Below are positions 11,601 through 22,900 of a stretch of DNA of 64,000 nucleotides, piece after piece. The notes under the pieces are model-generated. The model worked only from the letters and a program-made list of their open reading frames with translations, was not told where the DNA came from and searched no databases. How positions within the stretch are numbered: the stretch's first letter is position 1; every line of letters begins with the position of its first letter. Source of the stretch: Diacronema lutheri (Eukaryota; Haptophyta; Pavlovophyceae; Pavlovales; Pavlovaceae); contig JAGTXO010000020.1 of assembly GCA_019448385.1 (NCBI GenBank), forward strand, positions 1 to 64,000. The letters are read 5' to 3'. The translations under genes and the position numbers were made by a program.

Positions 11601-13907
11601 CACCGCCGCGCAGGCGGCCGCGTCGCGCGCGCTCGGCGCGCTCTTCGTGCTCGTCGACGCGGCCGACGCGGCGGGCGACAGCGACGCCGCGCTCGGCGCG
11701 CTCGCGGCCGCGGTCGACGCGACGGAGCTGCGCCCGCCGCCGGCCTTTTGGCGCGCGGGCCGCGCCGCGGCGTACGCACCGCGTCCGCCGCCCCTCGACT
11801 CGGCGCGGCCGCGCTACAACCGGCGCGCGCGCGCACCTAGCCCTCCCGTCGCGGCCGCGCGGCGCAATCTCGCGCGCGCGGTGCGCGAGCTCACGCGCGC
11901 CGCGCGCGCTGAGCGCGAGCGCGCGCCGGCGCCGCGCGGCGCGCGCGGCGGCGTGCTCCACGCGCTGCGCGCGTCGCTCCCCGTGCACGCGCGTGCCGCG
12001 CTCGGCACGGACGCGGAGCTGCGCGCGGACATCGCCGCGTTCGCGCGCGCGCGCCGCGAGCTGCACAGCCTCACCGACGCCGAGGTGGCGGCGCTCGCGC
12101 GCCCGGACGGGCCGCCGCTGCCCGTGCGGCTCGCGTGCACGGCGGTCGCGCGCGCGCGCGGCGTGACCGTGCTGCTCGACATCGTGCCGCGCGGCGGCGG
12201 CGCGCCCGAGCGGCTCGTGTGCCGCGCCCGTCGCCGCGGCGCCGCCACGCGCACGCCACGGCCGACAGCCGCCGTTATCGCGCGCGCGCCTTGCATAGCG
12301 GCGCGCGTTGGCCACACTGAGCCGGCGCGCGCGTGCGCGGGCGGATCGATCGGGGTCGCGCGCCTCCGTTCAGCGCGCCGCCGCTCTTGGCGTGGGGCGC
12401 GGCTCGACGTGCACACCCGCGAGCGGCTGGCCACATCGGTGCCAGGCCACGTCGTGGCCTGCGCCGCCGCCTCGGCCATCGGCGCGTGCGTCGCTCGCGC
12501 GCGGCTTGGGCTTGCACGGCTGGCGCGCGCGTGGCCCTGCGCCTCCGCTCCACTGGCCACTGCTGCTGTCGCCTTCGCGCCTGCCGCCGACGGTGTTTTC
12601 TGCGCCCCGCTGGGCGCTCCTGCATCCGCCTTCGCGCCTGCCGCCGACGGTGTTTTCCCCGCCGCACTAGCCGCTGCTGCATCCGCCTTCGCGCCTGCCG
12701 CCGATTTTCCCGCCCCACTAGTTGCTCCTGCACTCGCCTCCGCGCCAGCCACCGACGGCGTTTTCCCCGCCCCGCTAGCCGCTGCCGCTGTCGCGTCCGC
12801 GCCTGCCGCCGCGGGCGTGTCCTCCGCCCCACCAGCCATCGCCGCCGCGCCCGCCGCCAACGTGCGCACCGCCAACGTGCCCGTTGCCAACGAGGCTACC
12901 GCCACCGAACCAGCCGCCCTTGAGCTTCCCCTCCAACCCGCCAACTCGGCGCTGCTTGCGTGGGCGGGCGACGCGGCTGCGCGCCGGCTGGCCTCCGCCG
13001 CCGCGAGCGCCGGCCTCCCGCAGGCAGAGGTGGAGCGCATCGCCAGCGGCGACATGCTCGCCTCAACCGTCGACGCGTGCTGCGAGGTCGTGCTACGCGT
13101 GCACGGGCAGGCCGGCGGCGGGCATGTCTGCCACGTGCCGCTCGCCGCGCAACCCGCGGTGTTCCAGGACGGCGCCGAGCGCGCCGCGCTGCTGCACCGC
13201 CTGCGCAGCGAGGCGACGACGCAGGCTGTCATCGGCGTGTGGAGCCCGTCGGACGAGCGCGGCGGCGCGGGCGGTGACGACGGCGCGCAGCTCGCCTCCG
13301 GCCATTTCACCGCGTTGCGCCTTGTGCGCGTCGCGCGCGCGGGCGAGCGTCGCTACGACGCGGTGCTCGTCGACACGCTCGCGTCGCCCTGCAGGCGGGC
13401 GCTCGTGCTCGCCACGGCGATAACTGCCACGCTGCACGCGGCGGGTCTCGACATTTCGCGCGTGCGCCGCGCGCGGCTGCTCGACGAGGCGGCGCAGCGT
13501 GGCGCGACGTGCGGCCTCGCGATAGTGGGCGCGCTCAACGACGCGCTCGCCGCGGCGGGCTGCTCGTCCGCGCCGCGCACGTTCAGCGTGGCGGACATGT
13601 ACGCTGTCGGCGAGCGCCTCCGCGTCGCGCTGACCGGCGCGGCCAGCGATCGTGCGCCGGGCGGCGTCTGCGCGGGCACGAGCGCGGTGCGTGGCGGGGG
13701 CAGCCCCGATCGCGCCGAAGCGCCGCCGCAGACGCGCGTCGCCAAGGCCGCCGCTGGCGTCACCGCCGCCGCCACCGCCGCCGCCACGCCGCCGCCGCCC
13801 GCGCTGGGCGCCGCCGCCGCCGCCACCGCCGCCGCCGCCGCTGCTGCCGCCGCCGTGGCCGCGCCGTCACCGCCGCCACCGCCGCCGCCGGCCGGCGACG
13901 CGGGCGA

Positions 13908-13994
<87 letters not shown>

Positions 13995-16900
13995 GCGCAC
14001 GTTCTTGAGGCTCGCGCCCAGGGCGCGCGCGGCCGCCTCGGCGCGTGAGGCGTTGCGCGCCGCGTGTGCGCGCGCGGACGCGGCGGCGTCGTCACACGCG
14101 TCGGCGCCGCACGCGCCCGCCGGTGCGCGCCGCCGGCGGCGCGCGGGCGCAGGCGAGCTGGCGCTCGCGGCTGCGCGCGCGCTCGCCTCGACGGAGCACG
14201 GCGATTTGACGGACGACGCGCTCGAGGCCGCCATCGAGCAGGAGCTGGGCGACGAGCGCGGCCAACTGCTGCTGTGCACGCGGGGCGCAGCGGCGAAAAG
14301 GCCCGCGCTTTGCCGGCTCCTGAAGCACGCGTGCGCGTCGGCGCGCGCGGCGAAGCGCGCGCAATTCACGGTGTTCGTCGTGCGCGCGCCCACGCGCGGC
14401 GAGCGGGGGGGCGCCGCATCGACGCGCGTGGACTCGGTGGTCGAGCTGTCGTGCGCGCTGCACGAGAAGGCGGGCGCGCTCGGCGGCCTCCAGAGCGTCT
14501 GTGTGCGTGGCTTTGCCCTCGAGCGCCGCCGGACACTCGACGCTGGCGCCGAGGCCGGCGCGTCCGCCATCGGCCAGGACGAGCAGGTCGAGGCAGAGGC
14601 GGGCGAGGCGTGCGTCGCCGGCGTGACGATGGCCAAGCAGCTGCGTCAGTTTGCCGAGCAAGCTGCCCGCGACGACGTGCTCTTCCACGTCGCCGTGTCC
14701 GAGGCCGACGCCCACGCCCGGCTGGCGCGCGTTGCGGGTGACGATGTCGGCGCGTACAGCGTCGTGCTCGCAGTCGCCGGGCTCGTCTGGCTGGCCAAGG
14801 CCGACGAGGTTGCGCCGGCGGCCGCCCAGTCCGCCGCCGCGCCGCCCGCCGCCCCGCCTGCTGCCGCCACGTCCGCCGACGCCGAGCGCGACGCCTCGCC
14901 TTCCGACCGCCTGCGCGCGCTGACGCTCGCCGTGCGAGTCGCGCTCGCGCGCGGCGTGCTGCGCCACCTCCTCGCCGACGCGTCGCCGGGCGCGTCCGCG
15001 ACCGCTGGCGGTAGTTGCGCGACGCCCGTCGAGGCGGCCGCGTCCGACGCCGCGCCGCCCGCCACGGGCGTCGTGACGAGTGGCGTCGCGGCGGGCGCTG
15101 TGGCGGCCGCACCGGCTGCTGCGGGCGGTGCGACGGCGGGTGCATCGCCCATCGCGCGGCCGGCGAAGCGCGCGCGGCGCACGCTCACCGCCGCTCCAGC
15201 CGCCTCGGCCGTTGCGGCCGCTGGAGGCGCACGCGCTGGCGCACGCGGCGCGGCCGGCGCGCCTCGCGCGCGCGCCGCGCGCGCGCCGGCCGAGTACGTC
15301 TGGCTTGCCATCGCGCGCCGGATGCTGGCGGCGCGACACGCGGCGGCCGCGGGCGGCGACTTTGTCGCGTCGTGCGTCGCCGCGATGCAGGCCGAGTACG
15401 GCGACGGCTGTGCCGTCGTCGTCGGCGACGCGCCTGGTGACGCCTTGGTCGAGGCTGCGGCGGCGGCGCTGCTCGAGGGCAAGCACGCGGCGGTGAGCCT
15501 CGGCTGCGTCGACCGGCCGGCGGTGCTCGTCGTGCAGCGCGCCGTGGATGCGCCCACGTCGCGCGTGCACGGGTGGTGCGCGCACGCGGCGGGCGCCGCC
15601 GAGTTTGACGAGGGCGCCGCGCGCGACGTGTTCAACGCGATCGTCGAGCGCGCGTGGGCGCTGCGTCCGGACCCGGCCGACGGCAGCCCGCCGCCCACGC
15701 GCACGTGGGAGGTCGGGCGCATCGCTGGCGACGCGCCCGACCAGGCGGGCGTGGCCGCGCTGCGCGTGCTCTACGCGCTCGTCGCGGCGCACGGCCGCTA
15801 CCGCTCGGCCGCCGCGCTCTTTGGCGCGCTCGCGCAGCTGCACGCGCCCGACGCCGCCGGCGCGCGCGCGGAGGTCGTCGCGGCGGCGTGCGCGGTGCCG
15901 CCCGGCGCGCGGCCGGGCGCCGCGCCGGCGGCCGCGCGGGACGACGCGAGGGAGCGCGCATGGGAGGGCGCTCAGATCGCCGCGCTCGCCGTCGGCGCGG
16001 ACGCTGCGCGCAGGCGTGTCGCGCCCGTGCGCGCGCTCGTCGACGCGCTCGGCACGCCACCGACCTCGGCGATCACGGGCGGGCCGGCGGTCCGGCTCGC
16101 GGGCGCGGGCGACGGCGGCCACGGTGTACGGTGGGTGGGCGAGCAGGCGGCGACGCCCGCCGAGCAGCTGCCGAGGGAGCTGCTGCGCGCCTACCACGAG
16201 GCGGTGCTGTGCGTCACGCCCGGCAGCCTCCAGCTCGGCCCGGCGGCGCTCGACGCGGTCACGCGGCCGCGCGAAAACGACACGCTGGAAGGCCTCCTCG
16301 CGCGCGTCAGCTGGCAGTGCGGCGCGAGGGCGAGCACGTGCGCCATGCTCGCCACGTTTTCCGAGCAGGCGGGCACCGGCTCGCGCGTCGCGCTCAAGGC
16401 CCTCCGCACGAGCTCCGACCTGGCCGGGCTGACGGCGGCTGCGGTCGGGCAGCAGGCGCCGCAGACGCCGCCGCCGCCGCTGCTCGTAATGCTCGGCCGC
16501 TGCCCCAGCCCGCTCGTCGGCGGCGGCCTCTTCCCGCCCGACCGCGCGACGGGCGAGCCGGCGGTGCACGCGGCGACGTCCGAGCTCGCCGTCGAGCTGC
16601 TGCGCGACGCGCGCGCGCTGGCCGGCACGGACGGGCGGCTCGTCGTGCTGTGCCTCGAGGCGTCCAACCCGCTCTGGTTCTGCCCCAAGGTGCGCGAGCT
16701 CGAGCTGCCGCGGACGCGGTCGGACGGCGTGCGCGCGTCCGGCTGCACCTGCCCTGCGACGTGCAGCGATGCGCGCGGCGCGGCGGGTGGCGCTGCCCGC
16801 GGCGCATCGACGCGGCCGGCGGCGCGCGCGATCAACAAGGCGGTGCTCGACCACTTCGTCGCGCTTTTCGGCCGCGAGGGCTTCGCGACCTTTGAGTTTG

Positions 16901-19900
16901 CGGGCGGCGGCGAGGCGAGCTGGCTGTGCGACAGCGCGGCCGGCACGACGACCGTCGCGGCGTGCGCGTCGCTGCCGCCGCGCATGGGCGATGGGCAGCT
17001 GGCCATCCGGCGGCACACGCTCGGCACGGGCGCCGACGCGCCGGCGCACGCCGTCGTCTCGCTCCGCGTCGCGCACGTGAGCCACGCCATCCGCCGCGCG
17101 GCGGACGACGGCGGCGCGCGCGCCGAGCGGATGGCGCGCGCCGCGCGCGCGTTCTGCGATGTGGCGGCCGCGCTGCGCGTCGACGCGATCCTGGCGGAGG
17201 TGCCCGAGGACCGCCCGACGGGCACGCCCTTCCTTGGCGGGCTGCTCAAATTTTGGGACAAACGCAACGGGAGCTGGACGGCGCCAGCCACGCTCGCGCT
17301 CGGAGACGTGCGCGAGGTGGCCAAGCGGACGGCCGACGCAGCGGCCGGCCGAGCGGACGAGGTCCCTGCGGCTGGCCGTCCGCAGGTCGCGGCGCGCGCG
17401 TGCGCTGGCGCGATTGGCGGCGGCGCGGGCGCGGCGGGCGCCTCGGACGCTGCGCCGCGTGCACTGGCGGGCGCGTCGGGTGCGCGCACGGACGGCGGCC
17501 CTGCCGACGCACCGCGCCAGCTGGAGAGCCGCTACGGCGAGGCGAGCAAGCTCGACCTACCCCAACATTCCACTACGGGCTGCGTCCTCGACGCTCGCGA
17601 GGCCCAGGACCGCGCGCGCGTGCCTGCTGCGCCCGACGGCACAGCGCTGCGCCGCGTGCTCGACGCCGTCGGCGCGGGCGCGCCCGCGCAGCGCAGCCCG
17701 CGCTGGCACGACGAGCGATGGGAGGAGGTCACGGGCAGCAAGGTTGGCGACGTCGTGAACGACAACGCCGGCGTCGCGCACGAGACGCTCACCGACGAGT
17801 ACGTGCACCGGCGGCGGCGCGAGGTGCGGACCAAGGCGACGACCGCGGGCATCCTCGGCGAGGCCGTCGCGCTGCGCAAGCTGGCGGCCGCGTACGGCAT
17901 CACCGTCGTGTGCAACCTGCCGATGGTGCGTGCGGACCCGCACGACAAGAGCGCGCCGTTCGCCTTCTCGCCGGACGGGCTCGCCATCCTCCCCGAAAAC
18001 AACGAGCAGGTCCTCGTCGAGGTGAAGACGCTCACCAAGGCGGGCGCCACGGCGCACGAGGACGGGCCGCCGCAGCCGCACCGCGATCAGCTGCAGCTCG
18101 GCATGCACGTCCTCGGCGTGAGCAAAGCGCTCTACGTGCAGTACCTCAGGCACGAGGACCGGATCGTCGTGCACGTCGTGACGCGCGGCGCCGGCTGGCT
18201 TGCATTCGCGCAGCCGAGGGTGCAGGCCTTCTGGGCGCGCGTCGTCGAGCGGCGCGCGCGGCTCGAGCGCGCGCGCGCCGACCACCCGGCTGCGAGCCGG
18301 CGGCACCGGCGGCAGCAGACGCCGGCCGGGCCGCCGCTCGTGCTCGCGCTGGACGGGCGCATCCCCGCCGCGCGCGCCGCCGCGCTGCACGCCGTCGCGC
18401 ACGGCACCGCGAGCGCGGCGGCGGTGACGGCGGCGGCGGCGACGGGCGACGCGACGGCGTTGCAAGACGCGATCGCGGCGCTGCGCGCGCCCGTCGGCAA
18501 TGCGGCGATCGACAGCGCAGCGCGTGCGGAGGGCGCGGCCGTCGAGCGGGCGATCGCGTACCTCGGGCAGCCGGCGGGCGACGCCGCCGCCCGCGGCACG
18601 GCCGAGGCGGCCGAGGAGGAGAGGACGGTCGACGCCGACATCTGCGCGTTGCTGCACCAGCTCGGCGCGAGCGTGGCGCACGTGCACGTCGAGGACGCGG
18701 ATTGCGTCACGCGTGAGCACTGGGGCGAGGCGGTGCTCGCTGCAGCGGACGACCCGTCGAGCGCCCCCGCCATTTCGAGCGTCATCGTCGCGCACATCGT
18801 GCGCCTCGCCGGCTTTGGCGTCGAGCTCCCGCAGTCGATTCGCGTCGCCCCCAGCACGGCCGACTGGCACGAGGGCTGGCTCGACGTGCAGTGCGTGCTG
18901 CTGCGCACGCGCCGGCGCGGGCGGCGCGACGACGACTTTGTGGCCGTCGTCAGGCGCGGTGGGCGCTGGTTTGCGTGCGAGCCCGGCCGCGCGCGGCGGC
19001 TGCAGTGGCGGTCGGTCCTACGCCGCGCGCGCGGCGGCGTCGACGGGACCGGCGAGGAGGCGTTCGCGATCGTCTACGTGCGGCGCGGCGACGCGGCCGG
19101 CGACGCGGCTGGCGACGCGCAGGCCGCACGGGCGCGCGGCGGGCGCGCGCGCAGGCGCACGCGCGGCGGCACGCGCAAGCGCAAGCGCGGCGCCTCCGCC
19201 GGGCTCGAGGCGGCCGCGCCCGCCGGCGCGCCGGCTGCCGCGCCCGCCGGCGCGCCGGCGGGCGCTGCTCACCGCCCGCCCGCCATGCGCGCCACGGTCG
19301 CCGCGCGCACCACGCGCTCTGTGACCGACGCGCTGCACTCGGCGCCTGCCGCCACGGTTGCACCTGTCTTCGACTGGCGCGCCGGCCGCCCGCCCCCCGC
19401 CGCTCGAGCCCGCCACCCGCGGCCGCGTGGGCGCGCGCCACCGGGCAAGGCCTGGGACAGCGTCTCGGGTGCGTGGGCGGACAAGCCGACTGGTGCTGCC
19501 GTCGCCGCCGCGCCGCCGCCGCTGCCGCCCGCCGCCGCGCCGCCGCCCACCGCCGCGCCGCCGCCCGCCGCCGCGCCGCCGCCCGCCGTCGCGCCGCCGC
19601 CCGCCGCCGCGCCGCCGCCGCCGCCGCCACCGGCGGCGCTCGGCCGCCGGCAGCACGTCGGCGCGGGCGGCAGCGCGGCGGGCCGGCGGCTCGCGGCCAT
19701 CGCACGGCGGCAGCGCGGCGTGCGCGCGCCGCCGCCCGCCGCGCGCTTCCTCGCCACGCTGCCGCCACCGCCACGCGACGGCCTCGCGCGCACGAGCAAG
19801 CAGGCGCGCGCGAGGCGCAACGCGGACGGACGGCCGGCGCACGCGCGCGCGGCCAACGCGCGCGCCTTCTACCGCGGCGTGGAGCTCGGCGTGCACGCGA

Positions 19901-22900
19901 CGCGCGCCATCGTCGACGCGCGCCACGCCGACCTGCCGCAGGCCGTCTTCGTGGCGGAGGCGCGGGCGATCGTCGCGCGCTCCGCCGGCGGCGGCGCGCT
20001 GCTCGCGCCGGACGACGTGCGCGACCTGTGCGACGCGCAGACGGACGCCGATCGCGCTGCGATCTGGGCGTCGGTGGGCGCGCACGAGGCGACGCGCATC
20101 TTCGCGCTCGTCACGCGCAACGCGAGCTTGGCGGGCGCGGCGCTGCTCGTGCTGCACACGCCGGCGGGCGCGCCGGCGCGCGCGCTCGGGCTCCTGGCGA
20201 CGCGCTCGCGCGCGCCGTCGACGGGCGCGCCGCGCGACGCGCACAGGGCGCTGGTGCAGCGGTTGGACGTGCTGATGGACGCGATCGCCGCGGCGCGAGG
20301 CGCGTCGCCGCTCGAGCTCGAGCTCGCGCTCGCGCCCGAGCCGCAGAGCGCGTGCAACGCGCGTGCGGCCGCGCTGCTCTGCCTGCAGGCCGTCGCGGAC
20401 GCGAGCGGCCGTCCCGCCGCTGAGGACGCGCTGGCCGCGCTCGACGACGCGCGCGGCATCGACCGGCACTGCCACGCCGTCCGGCAGCAGATCGAGGCGA
20501 AGCTCGCGTGGCGGCGCGCCGACGGCGCCGTCGGCGTTGACGGCGCCGACGGCGCGCCCGCGCTCGCGCCTGCCGCCGCACCGCCGGCGTGCGCGCCGGC
20601 GCACGCTGCCGGCGAGGCGGCGGTCGACCAGGCGATCGTCACGCGGGTGCGCGACGCGCTGCGCGCGTGGGCGACGACTGGCACCGCGCCCAGCGCGGCG
20701 GTGCTCGACGACGCCTGCGCCGCGTACACGGCCCGCGCACGCGCGCGCAAGGACGCGCGCACGGCGCTGGGCCCGACGCGCGCGGCCGAGCTGCTCGCCG
20801 CGGCCGCGCGCGGCGGAGCCGACGGGGCGGATGCCGCGCGCGCGCTGCTCGGCGGCACGCCGCGCCTGCTCGTCGTGCTCCTCTGCGTGCCCGTCGCCGC
20901 GCCGTCCGGCGAGCCGCCGCGCCCGGTCGGGCTGCTCGTCGCCGACCGGCCGACGGACGACTCGCGCCCGGCCGCGCTCGTGCGCTACGACTTTGCGCCG
21001 CTCGACGCGGACGTGGCCGTCGCGGTCGGCGCGCATGCCGTCGCGCTGGCCAGTGCGATCTGGCCGCTGCTCGCGGCCGAGGGGGAGCCGCGGCCATCGC
21101 CCGTCGTGCGCTCGCAGCCGCGCGGCGGCGACGATGGCGCGCGTGCGCTCGCAACGTTCGCGTGCCTCGACGCGCTGATGACCGCCAGCGTCGGCGCGCA
21201 CGGCCTCGCGGGCGGCGCGGGCATGCTGCCCGCGCTGGTCGCGCGAGGCGCCGCGGCCGCCCAGCGCGAGCGGCAGCTGCGCGCGGCCGCCGAGAGGCTG
21301 GGCGGCACGGTCGCTGGGTGGCCGGACACGGGCGCGAGCGCGGCGGGCGCGAGCGTCGACGAGGAGGCGCGCACGTACGAGGTCGAGGCGGTCGTCGACG
21401 AGCGCCGCAAGGCGGGCAAGAAGGTGACGTTCCAGTTCCGGATCAGGTGGCGGGGCTACGACGAGAGCGCCGACACGTGGGAGCCTGAGGCCAACGTGAG
21501 CAGCGACCTCGTCGCCCAGTTCCGCAAGACGCGCGACGAGCAGAAGCGGCGCGCGGGCGTATCGGGCAGCGGCAGCGGCGGCGCGGGCGCGGCGTCGGCA
21601 TTGGCGTCGGCGCCGCTTCGCGCGCACGGCGAGTCGGGCGCCGCGGGCAAGCGCGCCGCGGCGGGTGCCGCCGCGAGCGCGCGCGACGCCGCGGGCGCGC
21701 GCGCGCCGAGCGTTCCCCGCGCGCGCGGCGTCGAGCGCGCGCGCGTGGACGAGCCCGCTGCGCCGAGCGCGCGCGCCGCCGGCGGCGCGACGGCGCGCAC
21801 GCGCGTCAGCGTGCTCCCGGGCTTCGTGGTCAAGCGCTCGACGCTCAACGCGGGGCCGCAGGCGGTGACGGCGCAGCCCGGTGCGCGGAAGGAGCTGCGG
21901 CGCATCGCGGCGGCCGTGCACAGGCTCACGACACAGGCGTACCGCGTCATCAACAAGGTGGTGCGCGACGAGGCTGCGGTGGCGAGCGCGCAGGCCGTCG
22001 GCGCGGCGTCGGGCGGCCCGTCGACCAGCGTGCACACGTCGACCACGATGGACAAGGGAACCGTCCGTGCGATCTTCTCGGCCATCGGCTGGCACAAGGA
22101 CGAGAGCACGTACGGTGCAGCGCCCCGAGGCAAGCCCGCCGAGCAAGCCGCCGCGCAGACCAAGGCGGCGACGGCGCGCGCCGTCGGCGAGATGGCCGAG
22201 GGCGTCCAGCCCGTCTGCGCGGTGGGCCTCACGGAGATCCTCGAGGCGGAGGCGACGCAGGTGTCCACCGCGTGCCTGATGCATCCATCGCGCGTCGTGA
22301 ACGGGCTGCTCCGCGACGTCGTCCGCGCGGCAGTCGAGCGCGACGAGGCGCTCGTCGCGCTGCCCGAGATGCAGCGAAACGCGCGCGTGCGCGAGCTGTG
22401 CGAGCGGCTGCTGCGCGGCGACGTGGAGGGCGCGCGCGTCGGCTGCCCCGCCGCGCTCGACCGCCACCTGCCCGACATGGTCCTCCACAAGATCGACTAC
22501 AAGTGCACGCCCACGAAAAGGTGGAACTACGACCGGCACACGACGCGCTACTTCCTCGTGCAGATCCGCACCCTGCAGCACGTGGCCGAGGGGCAGGCGC
22601 TGCTCTGCCGGCTCGCGCACATCCACACGCAGCTGACCGGACGGCCGCCGCGGTACAATGTGGCGCCGCTGCGCACGCACAATGTGCGCGCGAGGCGTGG
22701 CTGCCGCTGCCGCCGCCGAGCGCCCAAGCGCGCGCGCCGCCGCCGTGCGCGCCGCCCCGCGGCCAGGTTGGTCACGCGCCCGCGCGCTCGCGCGCCGCGC
22801 GCTGCGCGCAGGTGCCGCGCAACGTGCGCCTCGCCGCGAGCGCCATCTGGGTGACGCTTTCGGATGACGAGCGCAAGGAGCTGCGCGCGCGGCTCAAGGC

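Noticed and set aside
8988-11603. Long minus-strand frames under the giant gene
   Set aside because: Shadows of the plus-strand coding sequence, Ala/Arg-rich with no motif.
19018-22680. A 1,220-residue minus-strand frame
   Set aside because: Shadow of the giant gene, whose plus frame has clear chromodomain and nuclease motifs in the same place.
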